Of a stretch of 28,281 nt of DNA, positions 15,473 through 27,276 are shown one piece after another. Location of the stretch: assembly GCA_022732315.1 (NCBI GenBank), contig JAIJUV010000013.1, positions 1 to 28,281 on the forward strand. The letters run 5' to 3'. The position numbers were made by a program, and so were the translations under genes. The notes under the pieces are model-generated. The model did no database searches. It was not told the DNA's origin and saw nothing but the letters and a program-made list of their open reading frames with translations. Origin of the DNA: Prevotella sp. GTDB lineage: Bacteria; Bacteroidota; Bacteroidia; Bacteroidales; Bacteroidaceae. Position 1 is the first letter of the stretch; each line of letters begins with the position of its first letter.

Positions 15473-17464
15473 ATGAGACTCAATCTTAGTTCACAAATCG
15501 TACTGAATAAAGTACCTGTTGAGTTCTACAAGCCTAAGACGACGGTAGAATACTCAGAAATCTCCAGAATGGAGAAGATTCATACAGACATCTTTGCCTC
15601 TATGGCAGAAGGTGCCAGTCTTGTAGCCGATGGTATTGAAACCGGAATCAAGGCTGCTCAGCATGACGGTAAGTTCTATGTGATGGCGCTGGGCACAGGC
15701 TCTTCGCTCAATGCCGTGTATGATGAACTCATCCGCCGTTATGAGAACAAGACATTAAGTTTCCGCAATGTGGTGGTATTCAATGCCTATGAATACTATC
15801 CTCTTCAGAAAGAAAGTTCCGTTCGCACCATTAACCAGTTGAAGGAGCGTTTCCTCAACCATGTGGATATTGCCGAGCAGAACATCTTCACTCTCGATGG
15901 CTTTGTGGCTCAGGAGGCAGTGCAGGATTGTTGCCGCCTTTACGAGCAGCGCATCAAGACCTTTGGCGGATTGGACATTGCCCTCATCGGTATCGGCCGT
16001 TCGGGTAATATCGCCGCCAACGAGCCGGGTTCGGGTATTCAGTCGATAACCCGTCTTATCCTCATTGGCAATACTTCTCGCGAAGAGATGGAAAACAGCG
16101 AGCAGACCAAGGAGACCCTGCCTCCATGCTCACTCACCATGGGTATTGCCACCTTGCTTTCTGCCAAAGCAATCTACCTTACTGCCTGGGGCGAGGAAAA
16201 GGCTGAAATCATGCAGAAGGTGGTAGAGAATTCTATCACAGATTCACTGCCAGCATCTTTCCTCCAGACTCATCCAAATGCCAACGTAGTGCTCGACCTG
16301 AGTGCTGCTTCTCATCTTACCCGCATCGAACATCCTTGGCTCGTAACTTCTTGCCAGTGGACTGACAAGCTGGTGCGCTCGGCTTTGGTTTGGCTCTGCC
16401 AGAAGATAGGTAAGCCTATCCTGAAGCTTACCAACAAGGATTACAACGAGAACGGATTGAGCGAACTCCTGGCTCTCTATGGTTCTGCCTACAATGCAAA
16501 CATTAAAATTTTCAATGACTTGCAGCACACCATCACCGGATGGCCAGGCGGAAAACCAAATGCCGACGATACCTATCGCCCTGAGCGCGCCAACCCATTC
16601 CCTAAGCGAGTAATCGTATTCTCTCCTCATCCTGATGATGATGTGATTTCGATGGGTGGAACCATCCGCCGACTGGTTCAGCAGAACCACGATGTGCATG
16701 TGGCTTACGAAACATCGGGTAATATTGCTGTGGGCGATGAGGAAGTAACAAGATTCATGCACTTCATCAACGGATTCAACCAGATTTTCGCCGATTCAAA
16801 GGATAGTGTGATTTCTGATAAATATAAGGAAATCAAGAACTTCTTTGCCAATAAGAAGGAGAGCGACTTTGATACTCGCGATATCTTGACCATCAAGGGA
16901 TTGATTCGCCGTGGTGAGGCTCGTACAGCCTGCACCTATAATGAGATTCCGCTCGACCATGTACACTTCCTTGATTTGCCATTCTATGAGAGTGGAAAGA
17001 TTGAGAAGTTGCCGATGACAGAGAAGGACGTAGAGGTGGTAAGAGCCTTGTTGCAGAAGGTAAAGCCTCATCAGATTTATGTGGCTGGCGACCTTGCCGA
17101 CCCACACGGAACCCACAAGAAATGTACCGATGCTGTTCTGGCAGCCATCGACGAGGAGAAGAAGGCTGGTGCAGAGTGGCTGAAGGACTGCCGCATCTGG
17201 ATGTATCGTGGTGCTTGGGCAGAGTGGGAGATTGAGAACATCGAGATGTGCGTTCCATTGAGTCCGGAAGAGTTGAGAGCCAAGCGTAACTCTATCCTCA
17301 AGCATCAGTCGCAGATGGAGAGTGCCCCATTCCTGGGCAACGACGAACGCCTGTTCTGGCAGCGTGCGGAAGACCGCAACCGCGCCACTGCTTCGCTCTA
17401 CGACCAGCTGGGATTGGCCTGCTACGAGGCTATGGAGGCTTTCGTGGAATATAAGCCACTCTAA
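15473..17464 (+). CDS. NagB-like domain fused to a PIG-L (LmbE) de-N-acetylase; NagB half catalytically degenerate
   Basis: This 663-residue cytoplasmic protein (no signal peptide) has two parts. Residues about 30-330 resemble glucosamine-6-phosphate deaminase NagB. Against E. coli NagB the catalytic Asp72 position is Tyr106 (FNAYEY for FNMDEY), Asp141 is Ser177 and His143 is Asn179 (GIGRSGNIAANEP for GVGNDGHIAFNEP). Only Glu148 is kept, as Glu184. Deamination is therefore unlikely. Residues about 375-640 form a PIG-L/LmbE deacetylase whose metal site is intact: His386-Pro-Asp388-Asp389 in FSPHPDDD and the histidines of DPHGTH (His545, His548). The likely job is removing acetyl from a GlcNAc-type sugar or its phosphate, with the NagB half binding or sensing ligand; this is inference. 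Similar fusions exist in Bacteroides and are often annotated as glucosamine-6-phosphate deaminase, which these residues do not support. It leads the GH20-GH2 strand. Confidence 0.9.
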   Translation: MRLNLSSQIVLNKVPVEFYKPKTTVEYSEISRMEKIHTDIFASMAEGASLVADGIETGIKAAQHDGKFYVMALGTGSSLNAVYDELIRRYENKTLSFRNVVVFNAYEYYPLQKESSVRTINQLKERFLNHVDIAEQNIFTLDGFVAQEAVQDCCRLYEQRIKTFGGLDIALIGIGRSGNIAANEPGSGIQSITRLILIGNTSREEMENSEQTKETLPPCSLTMGIATLLSAKAIYLTAWGEEKAEIMQKVVENSITDSLPASFLQTHPNANVVLDLSAASHLTRIEHPWLVTSCQWTDKLVRSALVWLCQKIGKPILKLTNKDYNENGLSELLALYGSAYNANIKIFNDLQHTITGWPGGKPNADDTYRPERANPFPKRVIVFSPHPDDDVISMGGTIRRLVQQNHDVHVAYETSGNIAVGDEEVTRFMHFINGFNQIFADSKDSVISDKYKEIKNFFANKKESDFDTRDILTIKGLIRRGEARTACTYNEIPLDHVHFLDLPFYESGKIEKLPMTEKDVEVVRALLQKVKPHQIYVAGDLADPHGTHKKCTDAVLAAIDEEKKAGAEWLKDCRIWMYRGAWAEWEIENIEMCVPLSPEELRAKRNSILKHQSQMESAPFLGNDERLFWQRAEDRNRATASLYDQLGLACYEAMEAFVEYKPL

Positions 17465-17475
17465 GTATTTATCAA

Positions 17476-17487
17476 TTAGTTAACTAA
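17476..17487. promoter_or_regulatory. 12-base perfect palindrome upstream of GH20 gene
   Basis: TTAGTTAACTAA is a perfect palindrome in the 49-base gap between the fusion gene and the GH20 gene. Its half TTAGTTA also occurs in both direct repeats upstream of susC. It could be an operator or chance in AT-rich DNA. Confidence 0.3.
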
Positions 17488-17513
17488 CTTATATTATTCT
17501 CTATATAAAATTT

Positions 17514-19859
17514 ATGAAGAAATTCAATCATCTATTTGCTTCGTTGGCAGCATGCACAGCGATGTTGGGAGGAATCTCAACATCGGCTGTGGCTGCTGAC
17601 ATCAATATTATTCCTGTGCCAGTAAAGACTCAGGTTCAGAAGGGCGAGTTCGTGTTGCCACAGAAGGTGACCATCTCTTACCAGACTGCCGACGGCAAGA
17701 ACATTGCCGAATACATGGCTGATAAGTTGAAGACCGCTACCGGTTATGATGTAACCGTAGGCGGAAAGAAGGGAAACATCTCTATCCAGATTTCTCCTTC
17801 TATGAAGATGGCTGAGGAAGGCTACCGCCTCACCGTTACCAACAAGGGTGTAGTCATCAAGGCAAAGACCGGCAAGGGTGCTTTCTATGGAATGCAGAGC
17901 TTCATGCAGCTGTTGCCAGCTCAGATTGAGAGCGCTACCAAGGTAAGCGGCGTGAAGTGGGTGGCACAGTGCTGCGACATCCAGGATGCTCCACGCTTCG
18001 GCTACCGTGGTTTCCACCTCGATCCATGCCGCCACTTCATCACCGTGGAGAACGTGAAGAAGCAGTTGGACATCATGTCAATGTTCAAGGTGAACACCAT
18101 GCACTTCCACCTCACCGAGGACCAGGGCTGGCGCATCGAAATCAAGAAGTATCCTAAGCTTACTTCCATCGGCGGCTACCGCACCCAGGGCGACGGTTCT
18201 ACCTATGGCGGTTTCTACACTCAGGAAGAAATCAAGGACATCGTGGATTATGCAGCCAAGCGTTACATCACCGTGATTCCTGAAATCGATCTTCCTGGTC
18301 ACATGATGGCAGCCATCTCTGCTTATCCTTACCTTTCATGCAAGGGCGAGCAGTGGACTCCACGTATGGTTTGGGGTGTTGAGGATATTGTGATGTGTCC
18401 AGGTAAGGAAGACATGTTCAACTTCCTGGAGGATATCATCCGCGAGGTAGTGCCTCTCTTCCCAGGCAAGTATTTCCACATCGGTGGCGACGAGTGTCCT
18501 AAGACCAGCTGGAAGCATTGTCCTACCTGCCAGAAGCGCATCCAGAACGAAGGCTTGCAGGCCGACGGCAAGCACTCTGCCGAGGAAAGACTGCAGAGTT
18601 ACGTAATCAAGCGCATGGAGAAGATGCTGGCTAAGTACGACAGAAAGATTATCGGTTGGGATGAAATCCTCGAAGGTGGTTTGAGCCCTGAGGCTACCGT
18701 GATGTCTTGGCGTGGAACTTCGGGCGGTATTTCTGCAGCTTTGCAGAAGCACGATGTCATCATGACTCCAGGTAGCGGCGGCTTGTATCTCGACCACTAT
18801 CAGGGCGATTACAAGATTGAGCCGGTTACTATTCCTAGTGCTCCTGCTTATCTTTCAAGAACCTATAATTACGAGCCTGTGCCAGATACCATCAAGTCAT
18901 TGGGCTTGGAGAAGCATATTCTGGGTGTTCAGTGCAACAACTGGTCTGAATACATGTACACCAACGCCAAGATGGAGTATCAGATGTATCCTCGCTCTCT
19001 GGCTCTCGCCGAGATTGCATGGTCACCAGCCAAGAAGAAGAACTTCACCGACTTCAGCCGTCGTGTAGATGCTAACAGCGTGCGCCTCGACGAGCACCAC
19101 GTGCGCTATCACATCCCATTGCCAGAGCAGCCATACGGTTCCTGCGATAAGGTGGTGATTACCAAGGATACAGTGGTTACCTTCCAGACTTCCCGTCCTA
19201 TGAAGATGGTTTACACCCTGGATGGAACCCTTCCAACTCCAGCTTCTGCCGTTTATACAGAGCCTATCAAGGTGAGTGGCAACACCATCATCAAGATTGC
19301 TACCGTATTGCCTTCTGGCAAGATGAGCAAGATAAGAACCATCGACGTGGAGAAGCAGAACTATGCTCCAGCCGTGAAGGTAAATGATGCGAAGGCTGGC
19401 TTGCAGTTGCGCCGCGTAAAGGGCAATTATCTGAAGGTGGATCAGCTGAACTGGGCTGATGCTGAGTGGACAGACAATGGAACCATCACCAATTTGAACA
19501 AGATGAAGGTGAGTCAGCCAGACGATGCTGCTACTCTGCGTGGTGCCAACAACTATGGTGCCGTGGCCGAGGGTTTCATCAATGTTCCTGAGGATGGCGT
19601 TTACTATCTCTCTTCCCGCATGGAGCAGGTTTGGATTGACAATAAGCTCGTTATCAACAACGAGGGCGCTGTGAAGGCTGGTACCAACAGCGATAATGCT
19701 GTGGCTCTTGCCAAGGGCTTGCACCCAGTGAAGTTCGTTTACCTGTGCAACATCGTAGGCGGCTGGCCATCTTGGTGGAGCAACCTCAACCTCGAAATGC
19801 GCAAGGATAATCAGAAGAAGTTCACCGCAGTGGGCGAGTCTCAGTATTTCCACAAATAA
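17514..19859 (+). CDS. GH20 beta-N-acetylhexosaminidase with chitobiase-type C-terminal and PA14-like domains
   Basis: This secreted exo-enzyme removes terminal beta-linked GlcNAc or GalNAc by substrate-assisted catalysis. The 781 residues comprise a signal peptide (about 1-27), a GH20b domain (about 30-150: INIIPVPVKTQVQ to GMQSFMQLLP), and the GH20 barrel (about 155-510). The catalytic pair is Asp326-Glu327 in HIGGDECP. Other barrel marks are YRGFHLDPCRHF, HLTEDQGWRIE and YITVIPEIDLPGH. A chitobiase/hexosaminidase C-terminal module (YTLDGTLPTP, about 550-620) and a PA14-like C-terminus (ADAEWTDNG to WWSNLNLEM, about 640-775) follow. The signal contains LAAC at Cys14, a lipobox-like match unusually close to the start, as well as an AVAA-type peptidase I site, so its anchoring is ambiguous. 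It lies 49 bases after the fusion gene and is followed by a long hairpin before GH2. Confidence 0.96.
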   Translation: MKKFNHLFASLAACTAMLGGISTSAVAADINIIPVPVKTQVQKGEFVLPQKVTISYQTADGKNIAEYMADKLKTATGYDVTVGGKKGNISIQISPSMKMAEEGYRLTVTNKGVVIKAKTGKGAFYGMQSFMQLLPAQIESATKVSGVKWVAQCCDIQDAPRFGYRGFHLDPCRHFITVENVKKQLDIMSMFKVNTMHFHLTEDQGWRIEIKKYPKLTSIGGYRTQGDGSTYGGFYTQEEIKDIVDYAAKRYITVIPEIDLPGHMMAAISAYPYLSCKGEQWTPRMVWGVEDIVMCPGKEDMFNFLEDIIREVVPLFPGKYFHIGGDECPKTSWKHCPTCQKRIQNEGLQADGKHSAEERLQSYVIKRMEKMLAKYDRKIIGWDEILEGGLSPEATVMSWRGTSGGISAALQKHDVIMTPGSGGLYLDHYQGDYKIEPVTIPSAPAYLSRTYNYEPVPDTIKSLGLEKHILGVQCNNWSEYMYTNAKMEYQMYPRSLALAEIAWSPAKKKNFTDFSRRVDANSVRLDEHHVRYHIPLPEQPYGSCDKVVITKDTVVTFQTSRPMKMVYTLDGTLPTPASAVYTEPIKVSGNTIIKIATVLPSGKMSKIRTIDVEKQNYAPAVKVNDAKAGLQLRRVKGNYLKVDQLNWADAEWTDNGTITNLNKMKVSQPDDAATLRGANNYGAVAEGFINVPEDGVYYLSSRMEQVWIDNKLVINNEGAVKAGTNSDNAVALAKGLHPVKFVYLCNIVGGWPSWWSNLNLEMRKDNQKKFTAVGESQYFHK

Positions 19860-19861
19860 TT

Positions 19862-19978
19862 GAATTAAGAAGTTAAAGGAGTTAAGAAGTTAAAGGAGTT
19901 AAGACAACAGTCTTTTGGCGTAGTTTTTAACTTCAAGACATTCGTCTTAACTCCTTTAACTTCTTAACTCCTTAATTC
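19862..19978. repeat. Long intergenic hairpin built of 17-base tandem units
   Basis: The left arm has two exact 17-base units (19867-19883 and 19884-19900, each AAGAAGTTAAAGGAGTT). The right arm carries their inverted copy. A perfect 29-bp stem forms between 19877-19905 and 19944-19972, with a 38-base loop. It fills the gap between GH20 and GH2 genes and would fold strongly in the mRNA. It lacks a U-run after the stem. It resembles dispersed intergenic repeats more than a terminator. Confidence 0.85.
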
Positions 19979-20005
19979 CAGAACCTGAATAAGTAATATC
20001 AATAA

Positions 20006-23167
<3,162 letters not shown>

Positions 23168-23209
23168 TAGGATTTATGCACTTGTGTATAATCATGTAAT
23201 TCATTAGCT

Positions 23210-23248
23210 AAGTGCTCCGCCTGCAGCAATGCAGGGGAGCACTTTTTT
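23210..23248 (+). terminator. Intrinsic terminator after the GH2 gene
   Basis: A 15-bp stem (23210-23225 with 23230-23244, blocks AAGTGCTCC and CCTGCA, one bulged G) has a 4-base GCAA loop and is followed by T at 23243-23248. It begins 43 bases after the beta-galactosidase stop and separates the PUL from mutS. Confidence 0.9.
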
Positions 23249-23287
23249 GCATTTTATGGGGGAAAAGTTTAAAAATAGATTAAATCC

Positions 23288-23319
23288 TTTGTCGGTTCCC
23301 CCTTTTTTTCTTATTTTTG
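23288..23319 (+). promoter_or_regulatory. Consensus Bacteroidota promoter of mutS
   Basis: TTTG at 23288-23291 and TATTTTTG at 23312-23319 are separated by exactly 20 bases, a full match to TTTG-N19-21-TAnnTTTG. The start codon follows 37 bases downstream of the -7 box. Confidence 0.8.
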
Positions 23320-23355
23320 CATTTCTAACAAGAAATTAAAAGATAGACAAAGATA

Positions 23356-26019
23356 ATGGCAAACGATAATAAAGGTCTTACGCCGATGATGCGGCAATTC
23401 TTCGAGATGAAATCCAAGCATCCCGAAGCATTGCTGCTTTTCCGCTGTGGCGACTTCTACGAAACTTACTGTGAAGATGCTATCGAGGCTTCACGCATCC
23501 TGGGCATTACCCTTACCCGCCGAAACAACGGCGGAGCTACGGGCAGCATCGAGATGGCGGGCTTCCCTCATCATGCACTCGATACTTACCTGCCTAAACT
23601 CATCAGGGCAGGAAAGCGAGTTGCCGTATGCGACCAGCTGGAAGACCCGAAGAAGAAACGCCAGGAAATAAAGGGCAAGAAGGGATTGAGCCAGATGGAC
23701 AAGATGGTGAAGCGTGGCATTACCGAACTCGTTACCCCGGGTGTGGCGATGGGCGACAACGTGCTCAACTACAAGGAAAACAACTTTCTGGCTGCCATCC
23801 ACTTCGGTAAGACTTCCTGCGGCGTAAGCTTCCTCGATATTTCTACCGGTGAGTTCCTTACCGGTGAGGGAACCTATGATTATGTAGAGAAACTGATGGG
23901 CAACTTCATGCCGAAAGAGGTGCTCTACGACCGTGCCCGAAAGAATGATTTCGAGAAAAACTTCGGTACCAAATACTGCACCTTCGAACTCGACGACTGG
24001 GTTTTCACTGAGCAGACGGCGATGCAGAAACTCCTGGGACACTTCAAGACCAAGTCGCTGAAAGGCTTCGGCGTGGAGCATCTCAAGAATGGTGTCATTG
24101 CCAGCGGTGCCATCATGCAGTATCTGGAGATTACCCAGCATACGCAGATTAACCATATCACGGCACTTTCGCGCATCGAAGAGGATAAGTTCGTGCGCAT
24201 GGACCGATTCACCATCCGAAGTCTGGAGCTGGTGGCTCCGATGCAGGACGACGGTCTGTCTCTGCTCAACGTCATCGACCGCACCGTAACGGCGATGGGT
24301 GGCCGAATGCTCCGCCGCTGGCTGGTGTTCCCGCTGAAGGATGTGCGCCCTATCAACGAGCGTCTCGACATCGTGGAGTATTTCTTCAAGGAGCCGGAGT
24401 TCCGCCAGCTTCTCGACGACCAGCTTCATCGCATCGGTGACCTGGAACGTATCATCTCCAAGGTGGCCGTGGGCAGAGTATCGCCTCGCGAGGTGGTGCA
24501 GCTGAAGAATGCCCTGGAAGCCATCCAGCCTATCAAGGTGGCTTGCCAACATGCCAAGAATGACGCCCTGAAGCGCATCGGCGAGCAGCTCAACGTCTGC
24601 GAAACCCTGAAAGACCGCATAGCCAGGGAGATTCAGCCCGATCCGCCTCAGCTTATCAACAAGGGCGATGTGATTGCCGATGGCTATAATGCAGAACTCG
24701 ACGATTTGCGTTCCATCAGCCGCCATGGCAAGGATTATCTTCTGAAGATTCAGGAGCGGGAAATAGAGAAGACGGGTATCAGCAGTCTGAAGGTGGGCTA
24801 CAATAATGTGTTCGGCTATTACCTGGAAGTGCGCAACACTTTCAAGGACAAGGTGCCTGAGGAGTGGATCCGCAAGCAGACGCTGGCGCAGGCTGAGCGT
24901 TATATTACCCAGGAACTCAAGGAATACGAGGAGAAGATTCTCGGTGCCGATGAGAAGATTCTGATTCTGGAGGCGCAGCTCTTCAACGAACTGATTGCTG
25001 CCATGCAGGAGTATATTCCTCAGATTCAGATCAATGCCAACCTCATCGCCCGCATGGATTGTCTGCTCTCGTTTGCTAAGGCATCAGACGAAAACCACTA
25101 TGTGCGTCCGGTTATTGATGATTCGCAGGTGTTGGACATCAAGCAGGGCCGCCATCCTGTGATTGAAACCCAGTTGCCGCTGGGCGAGCGATACGTGCCA
25201 AACGATGTGTTGCTCGACACCGAGAAGCAGCAGGTGATGATGATTACGGGTCCTAACATGGCGGGTAAATCTGCCTTGCTCCGCCAGACGGCACTCATCG
25301 TGCTGCTGGCCCAGGTGGGCTGCTTTGTTCCTGCCGAGCGTGCAAGAGTGGGTCTGGTTGACAAGATCTTCACCCGTGTGGGAGCCAGCGACAACATCTC
25401 GCTGGGTGAATCAACCTTTATGGTGGAGATGACGGAGGCTGCCAATATATTAAATAATGTGTCGCCCCGTTCGCTGGTGCTCTTCGATGAGTTGGGTCGT
25501 GGAACATCCACCTACGATGGCATTTCCATAGCCTGGGCGATAGTGGAGTATCTGCATGAGCACAAGAAGGCGCAGGCTCGTACGCTCTTTGCCACTCATT
25601 ATCACGAGTTGAACGAGATGGAGAAGAATTTCCCTCGCATCAAGAACTTCAACGTGAGTGTGAAGGAGGTGGATGGCAAGGTTATCTTCCTGCGCAAGCT
25701 GGAGCCGGGTGGCAGCGAGCATTCCTTCGGTATTCATGTGGCAGAGATTGCCGGAATGCCGCGCAGCATCGTGAACCGTGCCAACGATATTCTGAAGCAG
25801 TTGGAGCAGGATAATGCCGGGGTAGGCGGTGCCGGCAAGCCGAACGTGCAGCATCTGGATGAGCCTAAGGATGGAGTTCAGCTGAGTTTCTTCCAGTTAG
25901 ACGACCCAGTGTTGAGCCAGATTCGTGATGAGATTCTGGGTCTGGATATCAACAACCTCACCCCGGTAGAGGCATTGAACAAGCTCAACGACATCAAGAA
26001 AATCCTGCTGGGCCGCTAG
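23356..26019 (+). CDS. mutS: DNA mismatch repair protein MutS
   Basis: MutS dimers recognise mismatches and small loops and recruit MutL. The 887-residue protein is full length (E. coli 853). The mismatch-reading motif is CGDFYETY, with Phe34 and Glu36 matching E. coli Phe36 and Glu38. Connector, lever and clamp regions follow. The ATPase has Walker A GPNMAGKS at 632-639 and the Walker B/signature region [14 protein letters not shown], followed by FATHYHEL. The C-terminal tail includes the [15 protein letters not shown] dimerisation/tetramerisation-type helix. It is a single gene with its own consensus promoter and stands apart from the PUL; base composition matches its neighbours. Confidence 0.99.
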   Translation: MANDNKGLTPMMRQFFEMKSKHPEALLLFRCGDFYETYCEDAIEASRILGITLTRRNNGGATGSIEMAGFPHHALDTYLPKLIRAGKRVAVCDQLEDPKKKRQEIKGKKGLSQMDKMVKRGITELVTPGVAMGDNVLNYKENNFLAAIHFGKTSCGVSFLDISTGEFLTGEGTYDYVEKLMGNFMPKEVLYDRARKNDFEKNFGTKYCTFELDDWVFTEQTAMQKLLGHFKTKSLKGFGVEHLKNGVIASGAIMQYLEITQHTQINHITALSRIEEDKFVRMDRFTIRSLELVAPMQDDGLSLLNVIDRTVTAMGGRMLRRWLVFPLKDVRPINERLDIVEYFFKEPEFRQLLDDQLHRIGDLERIISKVAVGRVSPREVVQLKNALEAIQPIKVACQHAKNDALKRIGEQLNVCETLKDRIAREIQPDPPQLINKGDVIADGYNAELDDLRSISRHGKDYLLKIQEREIEKTGISSLKVGYNNVFGYYLEVRNTFKDKVPEEWIRKQTLAQAERYITQELKEYEEKILGADEKILILEAQLFNELIAAMQEYIPQIQINANLIARMDCLLSFAKASDENHYVRPVIDDSQVLDIKQGRHPVIETQLPLGERYVPNDVLLDTEKQQVMMITGPNMAGKSALLRQTALIVLLAQVGCFVPAERARVGLVDKIFTRVGASDNISLGESTFMVEMTEAANILNNVSPRSLVLFDELGRGTSTYDGISIAWAIVEYLHEHKKAQARTLFATHYHELNEMEKNFPRIKNFNVSVKEVDGKVIFLRKLEPGGSEHSFGIHVAEIAGMPRSIVNRANDILKQLEQDNAGVGGAGKPNVQHLDEPKDGVQLSFFQLDDPVLSQIRDEILGLDINNLTPVEALNKLNDIKKILLGR

Positions 26020-26036
26020 GTCTTCATAGATGGCTG

Positions 26037-26077
26037 GCGCCTGCCATCATTTAAGACCAGCGCTTGCCATCATTTAA
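26037..26077. repeat. Two-copy 23-base tandem repeat downstream of mutS
   Basis: Two near-identical copies with cores at 26037-26054 and 26060-26077 (GCGCCTGCCATCATTTAA versus GCGCTTGCCATCATTTAA, 17 of 18 identical) lie 18 bases after the mutS stop. No obvious function. Confidence 0.6.
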
Positions 26078-26100
26078 CCATTAGTATAGGTTAATAATCA

Positions 26101-26143
26101 CAAAAAGTTACCCTAAGGTAAGTTACCTTTGGGTAACTTTTTG
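26101..26143. repeat. Palindromic repeat, copy 1, upstream of the AT-rich gene
   Basis: A near-perfect 43-base palindrome: the outer 13-bp arms are at 26101-26113 and 26131-26143 (CAAAAAGTTACCC and its inverse), and inner 7-bp arms AAGGTAA/TTACCTT surround a single-base centre. Thirty-six of its first 40 bases are shared with the copy at 27221. It may serve as a bidirectional terminator for mutS, an operator, or the edge of a mobile cassette. Confidence 0.8.
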
Positions 26144-26151
26144 TATATTTG
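26144..26151 (+). promoter_or_regulatory. Possible -7 box of the AT-rich gene
   Basis: TATATTTG, matching TAnnTTTG, directly abuts the palindrome and lies 51 bases upstream of the start codon at 26203. The -33 position would fall inside the palindrome and shows no TTTG at the usual spacing. Confidence 0.4.
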
Positions 26152-26202
26152 CAGGTGGTAAGAATTAAATAAAGCTGGTAAAACGAATTTAATTAGAAGA
26201 AT

Positions 26203-27216
26203 ATGGCAGTATTGAAAACAAGATTATTGATAGCATTTTTAATGCTTTTTTGTGTGAATCATGCATTTTCACGAATCATTATTTCTAACAATAATGGGAA
26301 AATGGAATGTTTGGATGGAATTCCAGTTCTAAAAAATGAGAGTTATAGCTGTATTTACACCTATGGTCATGTTGGTTTATGGCGTATTGCCGTAACTCAA
26401 CGAGATGGGAGTGAGAGCAGAACAAAAACTCCTATAGAAGGTTTGGGTTTTTCCTTTGCGGTCTCTGAGATTCCTAAAAGGCTCTTCACGCATGCAAAGA
26501 GAATAAATATCGGTGTGAAAACCTATTTTAAGGGATGGGTATTATGCAAGGATGGTGGCACTCAAGATTCTTTGGAAGTATATTTTGATTTATTGCCATC
26601 TAAACCTATAATAAAAAAGGCTTCTTTAGAATATTCTTCTTTTGATAAGCAATACTTGGATTTTGTTGATAATTATTTGGATTGTGTTATTCATTCGGAG
26701 AATTGTGATTATCTTGAGATGTATGTTGATGGTGACAGGAGTTGGATGTGGCCTGATTGGAATAGTAATTTTACAATTAGTTATTCTTACAAAATGAAGG
26801 CTGATAGCCTTGGGGAAGATTTATATCATATAAAGGAAGAATTAGGGTATGACTGGGATTTTCCGATGCTTATATGGGCATATAATGCTTATGGTTCATC
26901 ACAACCTAGTGATACATTGACTATAGAGCCATATATTCCAGAAGACATACTTAAATATATAAAAGAATTTAAATTTGAAGATACTGGAGTAAAAGTACCC
27001 CAGCAGGCTGACAGAGAAGTGATTGTGGCTGGAAATACAATTCAGAGCCCTTTGGAATGGAAACAACTTCAGGTGTTTGGAATGGATGGTAAATGTTATT
27101 ATCACTCCGCAAAGTATCAGCCAACAGTAAAGCTTCCTATTTCATTGAATGGAGTTTATATAATGAGAATATTACTTTCTGATAATAATAAAATAGTAAA
27201 GAAAATAAAATTATGA
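26203..27216 (+). CDS. Secreted protein of unknown function with T9SS type A-like C-terminal tail
   Basis: I do not recognise the main domain. The 337 residues start with a clear signal peptide (hydrophobic LLIAFLMLFCV, likely cleavage after AFS). The body is rich in aromatic and acidic residues (for example GDRSWMWPDWNSNFTISYSY) and probably beta-structured. The last 75 or so residues look like a type IX secretion sorting domain: LQVFGMDGKCYYHS, then LPISLNGVYIMRILL, ending in KKIKL. That would send it to the cell surface if the organism has T9SS; no T9SS gene is in this window. The gene is visibly much richer in A/T than its neighbours and uses A/T-ending codons throughout, which suggests acquisition from elsewhere. 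It stands alone between two copies of a palindromic repeat. A surface adhesin or glycan-binding protein is possible but unsupported. Confidence 0.85.
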   Translation: MAVLKTRLLIAFLMLFCVNHAFSRIIISNNNGKMECLDGIPVLKNESYSCIYTYGHVGLWRIAVTQRDGSESRTKTPIEGLGFSFAVSEIPKRLFTHAKRINIGVKTYFKGWVLCKDGGTQDSLEVYFDLLPSKPIIKKASLEYSSFDKQYLDFVDNYLDCVIHSENCDYLEMYVDGDRSWMWPDWNSNFTISYSYKMKADSLGEDLYHIKEELGYDWDFPMLIWAYNAYGSSQPSDTLTIEPYIPEDILKYIKEFKFEDTGVKVPQQADREVIVAGNTIQSPLEWKQLQVFGMDGKCYYHSAKYQPTVKLPISLNGVYIMRILLSDNNKIVKKIKL

Positions 27217-27220
27217 TTTG

Positions 27221-27262
27221 CAAAAAGTTACCCAGAGGCAATTTACCTTTGGGTAACTTTTG
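27221..27262. repeat. Palindromic repeat, copy 2, between convergent genes; likely bidirectional terminator
   Basis: Arms AAAAGTTACCC (27223-27233) and GGGTAACTTTT (27251-27261) form an 11-bp stem with A/T runs on both sides. It sits between the stops of two convergent genes, the expected place for a two-way terminator. It aligns with the copy at 26101 with four mismatches in the first 40 bases and one T fewer in the trailing run; the TATATTTG box of copy 1 is not preserved here. Confidence 0.75.
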
Positions 27263-27276
27263 TATATTATCATGCT

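Noticed and set aside
15473..17464. Simple annotation as glucosamine-6-phosphate deaminase (nagB)
   Set aside because: Three key catalytic positions are substituted and more than a third of the protein is a separate PIG-L domain.
19862..19978. CRISPR array, suggested by the repeated 17-base units
   Set aside because: Units are directly abutting without spacers, there is an inverted copy, and no cas gene is nearby.
23491..24726. 411-codon open frame antisense to mutS
   Set aside because: mutS is unmistakable on the other strand; this frame has no recognisable domain and no promoter-like start.
26101..27262. Insertion sequence or MITE-borne transposon carrying the AT-rich gene
   Set aside because: No transposase and no target-site duplication visible; the repeats are each internally palindromic and in direct orientation, so the mobile reading stays a hypothesis under findings.
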